64,000 bases of DNA from Clostridia bacterium BRH_c25 (GTDB lineage: Bacteria > Bacillota_A > Clostridia > Lutisporales > Lutisporaceae). The notes under the pieces are model-generated. The model was not told where the DNA came from and did not search any database. It worked only from the letters and a program-made list of their open reading frames with translations. The translations under genes were made by a program, and so were the position numbers. The stretch is from the NCBI GenBank assembly GCA_001515955.1, contig LOES01000167.1:1-64000 (forward strand). The letters are read 5' to 3'. Of the stretch, positions 1 through 8,421 are shown one piece after another (the stretch's first letter is position 1; each line of letters starts with the position of its first letter).

Positions 1-320
1 TATCCTGGATAATAAATAAATTTAAAATATATCTTGATGCCTTTGCTTTTATATAACCCCAAAAAAAATTAATAATGTTGCTATTGGCACGAGTATGAGA
101 GGCCTGGTATATGATATGGAAACCAAGAAACTAAACAATCTTTGTTTTAGAGATATAACAGTAAGAATTCAAAAGATGTCAAGAATCTGACAAATTAATA
201 TAGAAAAAAACAATTATAGAAAATTGATTGGTGCATACCACCTTATGATAAGTGTAATAATAAACAATAATACGTATATTTTCTTTATGTTAATGTAACA
301 ATATTGTTATTTTGTTACAT
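1..320. repeat. Left arm of a perfect 320-bp inverted repeat
   Basis: This stretch is the exact reverse complement of 2632-2951. I followed it base by base and saw no mismatch until position 321 (paired with 2631). The arm begins at the window edge, so it may be longer. The pair encloses a tyrosine recombinase gene and a nested insertion sequence. Perfect identity implies recent duplication or continuing recombination between the arms. Confidence 0.95.
293..320. other. Candidate recombinase core site, left
   Basis: Inverted 8-bp arms ATGTAACA and TGTTACAT are separated by 12 bp. This is the geometry of a tyrosine-recombinase core: two binding arms and a crossover spacer. It sits exactly at the inner boundary of the left inverted repeat. 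Function is inferred from position and symmetry only. Confidence 0.4.
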
Positions 321-365
321 CATAAATATATTCCACATTATTCATTTTGTCAAGCATAAGCCCTT

Positions 366-1880
366 ATTTGAGTTTCCCCATTTTTTTAAAGAAAGATTTA
401 AAAATTATTTATGTAAACCTGAACCAACGAACATTGAGAATTGAAAACAAAGATTTCACTACTTTATCCACAAATTTAAAAAGTTATCCAAAGATTTATG
501 TAAAAGTAATGCAAATACTCCTCAAATAGTGTATTTTAAGTTTGCACACCAAAAAACAAAACAAAAGGAGCATTTGCATGATTAATTATAGCAAGTTATC
601 ATATCAATTGAAAAGGGAAATCCAGAAATTTTCTAGTAATATTTCAAAAGGATTATCTAGACCAAAGCAAAAAATGATTACTCAAATGCTGTACGGTATG
701 TTGGAATCACAATCTGTTCACCTAAGTAAGATTGCTAGGGCATTAAAAGAGCCAATTACTTTAAAGAAGACCATCGATAGGCTTTCAAGAAATTTAAACT
801 GCTTTAATGAAACGGGTATTGTCTTTGATAATTATATAAATATTACATCTAAACATCTAAAAAAACAGACTATTTTTTGTGTCGATGATTCAGATATATC
901 TAAGCCAAATAGCTATACAATGGAATCACTCGGGATGGTGCATGATGGAAGCAAAAACGCATACAGCAAAGGGTATAACATGTTTGAAATTGCAGCGTTA
1001 ACCCCCGAACATAAGATGCCTTTACCCGCATATAGCAGGATATATTCTAATAAGGAAAGAGAATTCGTCAGCTGGGATGACGAGGTGCTAAAAGGTCTGA
1101 AATATCTCACAAAAAACTTTGGTGGCTCTGGTATACGAACCATGGACAGAGGCTATGACGCAAATGTATATTATAAATATTTTATTAAGAATAAAGAGAA
1201 CTTCATTATGCGTACTAAAAAAAATAGGATAGCGTACTATAAAGGGAATAAGTATAATATCTTAGAATTAGCTCAAAGGTATAAAGGTAAGTATAAGATG
1301 GATTTTAGAGCAAAGGATGGTCGAAAAATAAGATGCAAGATAAGCATTATTCCGATTAAATTACCTCTCGATCTTAAAAAAGACTTACAGTTAGTAGTGG
1401 TATATGGTTTTGGGAAAGAGCCATTATTGCTTATTAGTAATCTTAAGGCCAATGATACTCGTCTCCCAGTGGCTATTACAAAAATATACCTAATGAGATG
1501 GCGTATAGAAGAATATTTCAGATTTAAAAAACAGCAATTTGGTTTAGAAGATTTCAGGGTAAGGAGTCTCAACTCCATAAGAGCCATGAACCTTTTTTTA
1601 ACTGTACTAATAGGATTATTAAGCGTATTCTCAGAGAAACAAGATAACTGTCTATTTATAATAGAAGCAATTGAATGTTCAAAAAGAATTTATAAGAAAG
1701 CTAATTTCATATATTACGCACTAGCGGATGGAATATTTAAAATATTGCAAAAAACGAAAACTGGAATATCAAGTTTTCTGTTTTCTGCAAAGAGTCCACC
1801 ATCACAACAAATGAATATGTTCGACACTTTCAATATTAAGCTTTCTGAAGATTATGCTTTTTGAAAATGGGGAAACTCAA
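366..1880 (+). mobile_element. IS4-family insertion sequence
   Basis: A transposase gene is flanked by terminal inverted repeats. The left end reads TTGAGTTTCCCCATTTT (from about 368) and the same sequence in reverse complement ends at 1880. A 10-bp direct repeat, ATAAGCCCTT, occurs at 356-365 and 1881-1890 and fits a target duplication. The exact ends are uncertain by a few bases because the duplicated target is partly palindromic and blends with the terminal repeats. The element is inserted between the left inverted-repeat arm and the recombinase gene of the host element. Confidence 0.85.
578..1864 (+). CDS. IS4-family DDE transposase
   Basis: A 428-residue transposase that would cut and rejoin the ends of the surrounding insertion sequence. 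The catalytic acidic residues appear as D103 (CVDDSDISK), D190 (RTMDRGYD) and E311. E311 lies in the IS4 signature Y-(2)-R-(3)-E-(6)-K, here Y304, R307, E311 and K318, followed by a hydrophobic C-terminal helix region. I chose the ATG at 578 because AAAGGAG lies 7 bases upstream; an upstream non-ATG start would add 12 unsupported residues. The gene is full length with no frameshift, so the element could still be active. Members of this family transpose by a DDE cut-and-paste mechanism; assignment to a named IS needs a search. Confidence 0.9.
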   Translation: MINYSKLSYQLKREIQKFSSNISKGLSRPKQKMITQMLYGMLESQSVHLSKIARALKEPITLKKTIDRLSRNLNCFNETGIVFDNYINITSKHLKKQTIFCVDDSDISKPNSYTMESLGMVHDGSKNAYSKGYNMFEIAALTPEHKMPLPAYSRIYSNKEREFVSWDDEVLKGLKYLTKNFGGSGIRTMDRGYDANVYYKYFIKNKENFIMRTKKNRIAYYKGNKYNILELAQRYKGKYKMDFRAKDGRKIRCKISIIPIKLPLDLKKDLQLVVVYGFGKEPLLLISNLKANDTRLPVAITKIYLMRWRIEEYFRFKKQQFGLEDFRVRSLNSIRAMNLFLTVLIGLLSVFSEKQDNCLFIIEAIECSKRIYKKANFIYYALADGIFKILQKTKTGISSFLFSAKSPPSQQMNMFDTFNIKLSEDYAF

Positions 1881-1934
1881 ATAAGCCCTTAAGGGTACAT
1901 TTAATGCCTTAAGGGTTTCTTTCAGGGTAAAGTT

Positions 1935-2495
1935 TTAAAATTGCACAAGCGAATACAGTTCATCCTTCTGATCTTGGTTAACCCCAATGTATCTTAGGGT
2001 TATGCTTGGAGAACTGTGATTAAAAGTGTCCATGATTAGACCTATGTTATATTTAGATGCTTTATAAGTCCAATACCCCCAGGTTTTGCGAAGACTATGA
2101 GTTCCAAAATTCTCAATCCCTATTATTTCTGCGGCTTCTTTTAATACGCGATAAGCCTGTATCCTTCCGATATGTTTACCTTTCTTACTCCAGAAAAGAT
2201 AGCTTTCAGGCATCAGATTTTCATTCTTTGCATAGGCATCAATGGCTCTGCGTAAAGCCTTATTAAGCTTAATTTTTTTCTCTTTTCCAGTTTTTTTTTC
2301 ATTTAATACTAAATAGTATCTGAATTCTCCGTTTTCACAATAGATATCTTTAAATTTAATAGGAAGGATATCGCTTATTCTAAGGCCTGTATTGAGTCCA
2401 AATTTAAAAAGCAAACCATATTTCGATTCCTTTCCAGCTAAGTAATGATACATTTGTTTGATTTTTGCTTTATTCCTGACTGGTTCAACGGTCAT
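1935..2495 (-). CDS. Small tyrosine recombinase (integrase catalytic domain only)
   Basis: A 186-residue tyrosine recombinase with a complete catalytic set: R39 (NTGLRISD), H133 and R136 (THSLRKTW), H160 (FNHSS) and the nucleophile Y169 (LRYIG), plus a lysine-rich beta turn near residues 68-75. It lacks the N-terminal core-binding domain of phage integrases, so its size resembles FimB/FimE-type inversion recombinases. The start is supported by GGAAGGTGG upstream of ATG. It lies inside the 320-bp inverted repeats, next to a palindromic core-like site at 2632-2659, so it probably acts on those sites. A TATAAT-like -10 is visible upstream, but no clear -35. The true substrate is inferred. Confidence 0.88.
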   Translation of the reverse strand: MTVEPVRNKAKIKQMYHYLAGKESKYGLLFKFGLNTGLRISDILPIKFKDIYCENGEFRYYLVLNEKKTGKEKKIKLNKALRRAIDAYAKNENLMPESYLFWSKKGKHIGRIQAYRVLKEAAEIIGIENFGTHSLRKTWGYWTYKASKYNIGLIMDTFNHSSPSITLRYIGVNQDQKDELYSLVQF

Positions 2496-2631
2496 TCAGT
2501 GCCACCTTCCTTATGTAACTAATTATTAATAATAGTAAGTAAATAATACATACTTTAAATTGTAATCATTATTCAATATTCCTATTATACATGAATTATT
2601 AATTGATTACATTGTTTTTCTTTATAAATTA

Positions 2632-2659
2632 ATGTAACAAAATAACAATATTGTTACAT
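2632..2659. other. Candidate recombinase core site, right
   Basis: Mirror copy of 293-320: ATGTAACA, 12-bp spacer, TGTTACAT, at the inner edge of the right inverted repeat and about 140 bp upstream of the tyrosine recombinase start codon. Two oppositely oriented copies would support inversion of the 2.3 kb between them. Confidence 0.4.
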
Positions 2660-2951
2660 TAACATAAAGAAAATATACGTATTATTGTTTATTATTACAC
2701 TTATCATAAGGTGGTATGCACCAATCAATTTTCTATAATTGTTTTTTTCTATATTAATTTGTCAGATTCTTGACATCTTTTGAATTCTTACTGTTATATC
2801 TCTAAAACAAAGATTGTTTAGTTTCTTGGTTTCCATATCATATACCAGGCCTCTCATACTCGTGCCAATAGCAACATTATTAATTTTTTTTGGGGTTATA
2901 TAAAAGCAAAGGCATCAAGATATATTTTAAATTTATTTATTATCCAGGATA
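2632..2951. repeat. Right arm of a perfect 320-bp inverted repeat
   Basis: Reverse complement of 1-320. Its outer end lies 29 bp beyond the stop codon of the NIF3-like gene remnant. Its inner end coincides with a recombinase-core-like palindrome (2632-2659). The arm carries no convincing open reading frame. Confidence 0.95.
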
Positions 2952-2980
2952 CAGTAGTTGCTTGATCGTACGAATAAGCA

Positions 2981-3834
2981 TCACATATCTTCTAAATAAT
3001 ATCTACCTTCAATAAAATCAGCCTGCATCCCAATTTTATTAAAATATTTGATCATCGCAATACAGGCATATTTTTCAGTAGTATAATGAGTTGCTCCAAG
3101 CACATTTATTTTTCTTTCGCAGGCAATTCTATGGAATTCGATTGTCGGTTCAAATGAGGGAATATGTCTGGTACAACCGGTAATATACATGTTAATTTCT
3201 AATTCAGATAATTCTTTTGCTACAAATCCGAAACTTCCCCTCCAGCGGCAACCGCAACTCTTCCTTCCTGAATTATCTTGTCTCCATATGGTAATAATTT
3301 TATTTCATGACCTACGATGGACTTAACATATTCTCCTAGTTCAGCCACCGTTTTTATTTCTGTTTTGCATAGGACACCTACTTTTATACCCATATATTCA
3401 CAGAACTCATCTACTATCTCAAGCCCTAAATTTTTAGCTAAATTTACGGAAGTTGAATACTCACCATTTTTGTCAAGAGGAGCATGAAGTACATAAAAGG
3501 AAATGCGTTGTTGTTTGAGCTTTGAAAGATACTCTTCAGGTATATTGTAAAACGGAAGCCCATTAATAGTTGGGTTATAGCCCATCGCATGGTGTGAAAA
3601 CAATAATACGTCGGTTTGATCAGTTTGAATTATTTTTTCTAGAATATCCAAATCTGGAAATGCTGCAGTATAGACTTTTTTCACTTCTACTGTGTTGTCT
3701 AGCACAATTCCCATGTAGCATCTCTTAAAACTTGGAGTAATATATTCATTGAATCTCATAAAACTCCAATCATCTTTTAGGCTCTCAATACCAAAGTCTT
3801 TATCAAGTTTTGCGTATAGCTCTTTTGCTTTCAT
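2981..3834 (-). pseudogene. NIF3/DUF34-family gene split by a single-base frameshift
   Basis: Two overlapping frames together encode one NIF3-like protein (a dinuclear-metal-binding family of unclear physiological role). The first part (from 3834, start supported by GGAGG) contains metal-site-like motifs LLFSHHAMGY and VLHAPLDKNG, then stops at 3220. The second part continues as a typical C-terminus with YITGCTRHIP and GATHYTTEKYA. Adding one G to the GGAGGGG run near 3236-3242 restores a continuous reading through AAGGGSFGFVAKELSE. The lesion may be a real mutation, a phase-variable homopolymer slip or a sequencing error. The gene ends 29 bp from the right inverted-repeat arm. Confidence 0.8.
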
Positions 3835-4100
3835 GTTCTATCCTCCATTATTCAGAATTTCCAACTTCACACACCTATTTTGCCTAATGGTCTGAACTGC
3901 CAACATTATTTAGGATTAGTGCTTGCACTTGCCTAAATGGTGCATTGTAGCTTCTATCTATTTAAAATCACCTGTTATTTTTCAGGATTTTGTATACAGT
4001 ATTTTGATTGTTATTACTTATTAGGTACATTTCTGAAACAAGGGCAATCCAATACGTCACACAGACCCCCTCAAGCCATAATGATCGGAGCGATATCCAT

Positions 4101-4499
4101 TCATATACTTTCCTTTCTGCTTTTAAATGCAATTGCACTGCATATCAAACAAACAACACCACTGAATATAAATGGCAAGCCGAATATCAATGCCATGTCT
4201 GCATCCTTCAGCCCCCTGTTCACAAAATGATAAACAGCCATTAAATAGCCACCTGCAAGCTGCATAATTCCGCCTGCTCTCTCCTTAAATAAAGCGACAG
4301 CACAACCTGATACAGATAGAAAAAGCAATATGGCAAAAGTTAGCAGTTGCATGTCAGGAGAGTGTAAATCAATGCCCTCAGACACGCCTTCACCGATGAA
4401 GAAAAATAAGAAAACAACAGATGATACAAATCCGACCGACCGCCCAAACCACCTAAGTGGCTTTATAAAACTGCAACATGGTATGTTATCTGTTTTCAC
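4101..4499 (-). CDS. Small four-helix membrane protein (DUF7670-like)
   Basis: About 132 residues with four hydrophobic segments: a first around SSVVFLFFFIG, then LLTFAILLFLSVSG, MQLAGGYLMAVYHF and LIFGLPFIFSGVVCLI. Charged residues lie between them, consistent with an integral membrane protein of unknown function. I chose a GTG start at 4499 because AGGAGGG lies about nine bases upstream; an in-frame ATG further upstream (4538) would place that site inside the gene. It reads in the same direction as the flavodoxin operon but is separated from it by about 180 bp. The 266 bp between this gene and the NIF3-like gene show no recognisable feature. Confidence 0.6.
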   Translation of the reverse strand: MKTDNIPCCSFIKPLRWFGRSVGFVSSVVFLFFFIGEGVSEGIDLHSPDMQLLTFAILLFLSVSGCAVALFKERAGGIMQLAGGYLMAVYHFVNRGLKDADMALIFGLPFIFSGVVCLICSAIAFKSRKESI

Positions 4500-4682
4500 T
4501 AAGATATTCCCTCCTTCTCCTTTACTACCCATTTCCACCCATGCAAATTCGTTCTAATAATACATCACCCCATTTTCTAATGTCATTCCCAAAATAATCA
4601 ATTCATTATTGCTTCTTGCAAACTTCAAAAATTCTTTCTTTAATCTGAAAACAGAGGTGTGAATTTATAGATATTTGATGCA

Positions 4683-5186
4683 TCAGGCCTCCTGGCTGAC
4701 TGTATCCGTCCAGGATGTGATAGCCTGCCAATCACGGAAATCGCCTTCGGGCGCTTTTACATTTTTAATAATCCACTTTTCAAAGGGATTCAGTGTTTTC
4801 ATCACTAGTTTACCACCAAAGCAGGTGATGGCGCGAGGATGTATACGTTCAATGACCGACCGAAGAGATTTAGGGTATAACCAGCCGTCCATCTGTTCAA
4901 TCGGATCTCCAGGGCCAGTTGGACCGCATATAAAAAGCCAAACAGGTAATTTCTCCAAGGATTCAAAATTCTTTTTCAAAAAACGCACAGCGTTCTTATG
5001 CCATAGCCCGATGTAAACTGAACTCCCGAGGATGATTTTTCTGTAGGGAGTTAAATCTTTTACAATACCCGCATCCAGCACATCCACCTGCAAGCCTTTT
5101 TGTCTGAGTGTTTTACCGATTTTTTCAGCTATCTCCGCAGTCGACCCTCTTTTGGAGCCATAAGCCACTAGTATTTTCTTATCCAT
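4683..5186 (-). CDS. Flavodoxin-domain protein, HemG-like
   Basis: A 167-residue single-domain flavodoxin. The N-terminus MDKKILVAYGSKRGSTAEIA is the FMN phosphate-binding loop of the family, and residues near 52-60 (IILGSSVYIG) and 85-95 (LFICGPTGPGD) match the strands and loops around the flavin ring. Overall it resembles the HemG/menaquinone-dependent protoporphyrinogen oxidase group (Flavodoxin_5), but a haem role is not supported by any neighbour. It overlaps the preceding membrane-protein gene by 8 bp and has a GGGAGGG ribosome site, so it is the last gene of a TetR-membrane-flavodoxin operon. A redox stress or detoxification role is inferred. Confidence 0.8.
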   Translation of the reverse strand: MDKKILVAYGSKRGSTAEIAEKIGKTLRQKGLQVDVLDAGIVKDLTPYRKIILGSSVYIGLWHKNAVRFLKKNFESLEKLPVWLFICGPTGPGDPIEQMDGWLYPKSLRSVIERIHPRAITCFGGKLVMKTLNPFEKWIIKNVKAPEGDFRDWQAITSWTDTVSQEA

Positions 5187-5865
5187 TGGTTAACCCTCCC
5201 TTTTCTATATCGTGAGCACATCCCGATATGAACGCAAGAATTAGGAACAGCAATCCAACGCCCAAGGTAGAAACCATTACCAAGCTGATGCTGTCCGGAT
5301 CGGATACACCGGGCACAAATCCAGATATTGCAATTTGTAGCGCAAAAAGTATGAACAGGGAGCTGGCAATCAGGAAAGGACGCCACAGCTTTAACAAAAA
5401 CCTGCGCATACCTGCAGGCAGAACCTTTTTCCACCAATTGAGCGGCTTATGGATTCGCATGGACATTGCCCATCCAATCATAAAGAAAATTACCTGACCT
5501 ATTCCGCCTCCGACTAAAAACAACAGGATAAACAACAACAGAAATATTAAAGAGGCATGCTTTTTATACATAAATCCCGCCGACCAGATGATGACGGCAA
5601 CCCCCACTAGCATGGCAGCAATACCGGTTAACAGAAAATTAGGGATAATGGTAAAGGCAGGCTCATTTCCATGAAACCACATTCTATTTGCCTCTCCGAT
5701 GGCGTCAATTACATAGCCATTTGTGGCAGTATTGCCTTGCAGCGCTTCAAAAAAGCCATGACCCATGCCGCCTATTCCGAAAATGACGCCGAGGGTGGCA
5801 ACAATTGTTCGAATCGCACGATTGATGTTGCCTTGTTTTGGTTTGATAGTACTTTCGCTTATCAT
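5179..5865 (-). CDS. Multi-helix membrane protein of unknown function
   Basis: About 228 residues, with membrane segments around residues 20-40 (ATLGVIFGIGGMGHGF), 75-100 (LLTGIAAMLVGVAVIIW), 105-130 (LIFLLLFILLFLVGGGIG), 165-190 (LIASSLFILFALQIAI) and 200-225 (LGVGLLFLILAFISG). A basic, tryptophan-containing loop lies between the third and fourth. The start at 5865 overlaps the TAA of the tetR gene (TAATG) and is preceded by AAGGAGG; this removes 12 residues from the longest possible reading. Translational coupling to the regulator suggests it is the target the regulator controls. No transporter motif was recognised. Confidence 0.75.
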   Translation of the reverse strand: MISESTIKPKQGNINRAIRTIVATLGVIFGIGGMGHGFFEALQGNTATNGYVIDAIGEANRMWFHGNEPAFTIIPNFLLTGIAAMLVGVAVIIWSAGFMYKKHASLIFLLLFILLFLVGGGIGQVIFFMIGWAMSMRIHKPLNWWKKVLPAGMRRFLLKLWRPFLIASSLFILFALQIAISGFVPGVSDPDSISLVMVSTLGVGLLFLILAFISGCAHDIEKGGLTNG

Positions 5866-6455
5866 TACTCTACCTCCTTGATTCGTCTGGATAATACGCA
5901 ATCGACCATTTGATTGATCTTTTGTTTCCTCTCTTTCTCATCAAAAAAATCCGTGTCCAGATACTTGTTGTAAAATTCTGGTTTCAGTACAATATGGTGA
6001 AACGGAATCATAAGCTGCAAGGCGATAATATGCAAGTCCGATTCATCACACTCAGTTAATATCTCTTTTAGCAAAGGAATGACCAATTTGCAGGAATTTC
6101 CGCAACCGTATTTAAGTTCGAGTGATATAGCGATTTTACAGATATTGCGGTATTTGAACGCAGCATCCGCTGTTGTGAGCAGCATATTCTGCAGCCGTGT
6201 ATGCGCGTCGGTATCCGTGTGGTTATTTTGGTTGGACTTCTCAATAATTTCGCCCATCATTGTTCCTACAACCTGGCTAAGCAGATTTTCTTTTGACTGG
6301 TAGTAATAATTAACAAGCGCAAGATTCACACCAGCTTTTGAAGCAATCTCTCTCGTCGTTATCTGTTGGTCGTTTTTTCCCTCAGCCACCAATTCCAGTG
6401 CAGCCTGGAATATCTTTTCTTTGGCGTTTCCCTCATCCTGGTTCATGCTTGACAC
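5865..6455 (-). CDS. TetR/AcrR-family transcriptional regulator
   Basis: A 196-residue regulator with an N-terminal TetR helix-turn-helix (residues 10-55; TTREIASKAGVNLALVNYYY) and a variable ligand-binding C-terminal region. It is the first gene of an operon with a membrane protein and a flavodoxin. Its promoter (TTGACA, 16 bp, TATAAT) and a 25-bp imperfect palindrome lie immediately upstream, so autoregulation is likely. The ligand is unknown. Confidence 0.88.
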   Translation of the reverse strand: MSSMNQDEGNAKEKIFQAALELVAEGKNDQQITTREIASKAGVNLALVNYYYQSKENLLSQVVGTMMGEIIEKSNQNNHTDTDAHTRLQNMLLTTADAAFKYRNICKIAISLELKYGCGNSCKLVIPLLKEILTECDESDLHIIALQLMIPFHHIVLKPEFYNKYLDTDFFDEKERKQKINQMVDCVLSRRIKEVE

Positions 6456-6462
6456 TCCTTAC

Positions 6463-6516
6463 TTAAACACGTTTTAATCATGTTTAATATTATACTTCAT
6501 ACATAGATATTGTCAA
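6463..6516 (-). promoter_or_regulatory. Promoter and operator of the leftward tetR operon
   Basis: On the minus strand, TTGACA (6511-6516) and TATAAT (6489-6494) are separated by 16 bp. Just downstream lies an imperfect palindrome (6463-6487) whose 7-bp outer arms are TTAAACA and TGTTTAA. Its place between the -10 and the ribosome site suits repression by the TetR protein it precedes. Confidence 0.75.
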
Positions 6517-6632
6517 TAGCTTTTTACCATATTTTTATTGCGCATCAAATAATTCTCATTCAAAAACTACCGTTTTCCTAATTCATCAACATTTTTTATC
6601 TGTAAAAATTTATCACATTTTAATAAAGCCTC

Positions 6633-6694
6633 TTGACATACTTATTAATACGCTATATAATTTAACTTAGTTAAATTATTTTAACTAAGTTAAA
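6633..6694 (+). promoter_or_regulatory. Promoter with two tandem 15-bp palindromic operators
   Basis: TTGACA (6633-6638), a 17-bp spacer and TATAAT (6656-6661) form a near-consensus promoter. Directly after it come TTTAACTTAGTTAAA (6661-6675) and TTTAACTAAGTTAAA (6680-6694), two perfect 7-1-7 palindromes with centres 19 bp apart. An AGGAGG ribosome site follows. The pair is a probable binding site for two TetR dimers encoded just downstream. Confidence 0.85.
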
Positions 6695-6706
6695 TTAGGA
6701 GGTTGT

Positions 6707-7303
6707 ATGAAACAGACAAAGAAAGAACGCACTCAAAAAGAAATCATCGAGGCTGCAAAGGAGATCATCCGCGAAAAAGGATATGAAGCCGTTACTGTCC
6801 GGAATTTGGCTGAGGCAACAGGATATTCATATACCAATCTTTATTATTACTTTAAGGATCTGAATGCTCTCTTATGGGCATTACGTCTTGATATGATTGA
6901 AGATATGATAAAAGAGCTTACAGCCATTTCCTTTATCAAGGACAATCCTGTAGAAGAAATTCTCAGTGCTTTTTTCAGCTATACGGACTATTTTTTTAAA
7001 CATCCTAATGTCTTCCGGTTTTTTTACTTCTATCCTTTTGTTCAACCAGAGGGAGATGACAGTTATCAAAAGCTTGAGCAGCGATTTCACGGCATATGGC
7101 AGACTTCCTTTTTCAGACTAATCCAGGAAGACATCATTAAAACTGAAGATATTGAGGTTGTCGCCAAGACTATCATTTATGCCCTGCAGGGAATGATTAT
7201 GCTGAGCTTCTCATCCAATGGTGCCACAAAAAAAGAAGACATCAAAGCTGAGCTTGTAAAACTTGTAAATTACTTATTCAAAAAGAATAAGAAAAATATT
7301 TAA
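6707..7303 (+). CDS. TetR/AcrR-family transcriptional regulator
   Basis: A 198-residue regulator. Residues 5-55 form the TetR DNA-binding domain (EIIEAAKEIIREKGYEAVTV, then NLYYYFKDLNALL), followed by a helical, aromatic-rich C-terminal domain (FFKHPNVFRFFYFYPF) that probably binds a hydrophobic ligand. It starts at the ATG seven bases after AGGAGG and is preceded by twin palindromic operators. A membrane-protein gene begins 13 bp downstream, making a two-gene operon that mirrors the divergent tetR operon to the left. Confidence 0.9.
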   Translation: MKQTKKERTQKEIIEAAKEIIREKGYEAVTVRNLAEATGYSYTNLYYYFKDLNALLWALRLDMIEDMIKELTAISFIKDNPVEEILSAFFSYTDYFFKHPNVFRFFYFYPFVQPEGDDSYQKLEQRFHGIWQTSFFRLIQEDIIKTEDIEVVAKTIIYALQGMIMLSFSSNGATKKEDIKAELVKLVNYLFKKNKKNI

Positions 7304-7316
7304 GGGAGGTTATCTT

Positions 7317-8003
7317 ATGAATCAAGGTTTCAAAATCAACTTTCAACCGCTTTATCGTGTTGCCCAGTATTTAGCATTAACAATGCTCATTCTTATTCCA
7401 ATACAAATTGTTATCTATGTGGTTGCACCGCCACCGGATACTGTTAAAGGATTCTTTGAACTCTATCGGCAAAATCCGTTTTTAGGACTATTGAGCTTGG
7501 ATTTTCTTTATCTGTTTAACAATATGATTATTGTAATAATCTATTTAGCCCTCTTTGTCCTCTTATACCGAGAAAAGCCTGTTACTGTTCTTTTGGCGTT
7601 AATACTTGGGTTGATTGGTATTGCCTGTTATTATCCATCTAATCCAGCGTTTGAAATGCTGACCTTAAGCAATAAGTATTTTCATGCGCTGCCTGTCCAA
7701 CAAACGATCTATTTAGCGGCCGGTGAAGCTTTAATGGCCGGTTATACAGGTACTACTTTTGATGTGTACTATGTTTTAAGTACTATATGTCTGATGTTGT
7801 TTGCCTATGCATTAATAAAAAGCCCCAAGTTCAAAAAATCGGTTGGTTTATGGGGGTTAGCATCCGGATTCTTTATGATTGTACCCTCATCGGCAGGAGT
7901 ATTGGGCATGATTTTTTCTTTACTGTCCCTCATTCCTTGGGTGGTATTCATTGCGCTACTGATGACATATTTCAAAAAATTCGCTGCCGACACTTCATTT
8001 TAA
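7317..8003 (+). CDS. DUF4386-like membrane protein
   Basis: A 228-residue integral membrane protein with about six hydrophobic segments (near residues 18-36, 60-82, 88-106, 150-165, 172-190 and 195-218). The conserved-looking extracellular loop with NPAFEMLTLSNKY and AAGEALMAGYTGT fits the DUF4386 family as I remember it. It follows the tetR gene by 13 bp, with GGGAGG before the ATG, so it is co-transcribed. Role unknown; export or membrane-stress functions are guesses. Confidence 0.75.
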   Translation: MNQGFKINFQPLYRVAQYLALTMLILIPIQIVIYVVAPPPDTVKGFFELYRQNPFLGLLSLDFLYLFNNMIIVIIYLALFVLLYREKPVTVLLALILGLIGIACYYPSNPAFEMLTLSNKYFHALPVQQTIYLAAGEALMAGYTGTTFDVYYVLSTICLMLFAYALIKSPKFKKSVGLWGLASGFFMIVPSSAGVLGMIFSLLSLIPWVVFIALLMTYFKKFAADTSF

Positions 8004-8037
8004 ATGGGATGATAATCTGATACATTATCTGCAATGA

Positions 8038-8133
8038 GCGTCCTTAATTGTAGATAGTGTATCCGGCGCTACACATAGCAGCAAAGTCATAATAAAAGCA
8101 ATTCAGGATGCAATATTAAAAGCTGCTGCATAG
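8038..8133 (+). pseudogene. Remnant of an FMN-binding-domain protein (C-terminus)
   Basis: The frame beginning after the TGA at 8035-8037 encodes about 31 residues including DSVSGATHSSKVIIKAIQDA and stops at 8133. The SGAT motif followed by an amphipathic helix is the C-terminal signature of FMN_bind domains, where the threonine carries FMN. No upstream part of such a gene is visible, so this is a deletion remnant. Confidence 0.7.
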
Positions 8134-8168
8134 GCAACATGATTTATAATCCAGAAAGGAAGATTACA

Positions 8169-8288
8169 ATGAAAATCGGAATTATTGTTCATTCTCAAAC
8201 CAGACATACACTTTCCGTTGCACATAAGCTTCGTGAGCAATTTCTTAATGCTGGGCATGCCGTATCAATCGAAAGAGTCGGTTGTTGA
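8169..8288 (+). pseudogene. Truncated flavodoxin gene (first 39 codons)
   Basis: An ATG preceded by AGAAAGGAAGA begins MKIGIIVHSQTRHTLSVAHK, a typical first strand and FMN loop of a flavodoxin, but the frame ends at TGA (8286-8288) after 39 codons where a flavodoxin needs about 140 or more. It follows the FMN-binding remnant, so the tail of this TetR operon has been lost. The rest of 8004-8421 holds nothing else I recognise. Confidence 0.7.
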
Positions 8289-8421
8289 CCTGCTTTTTTT
8301 CCGTTGAACCACTATTTGTCATCAGAATTATACTCTTCACGTGGTTATACTATTGTATTAATTTGTGTAAACACTTATTACAACATCCAACAAAAACATC
8401 ATCCTGCACTGTTGTCTTTTC

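Noticed and set aside
347..529. 60-codon plus-strand frame between the left repeat and the transposase
   Set aside because: No ribosome site, low-complexity AT-rich translation, and it spans the IS terminal repeat.
1886..1925. Repeated CCTTAAGGG near the IS right end as a terminator
   Set aside because: The symmetry is local and short, lacks a convincing T-run, and is mixed with the IS target duplication.
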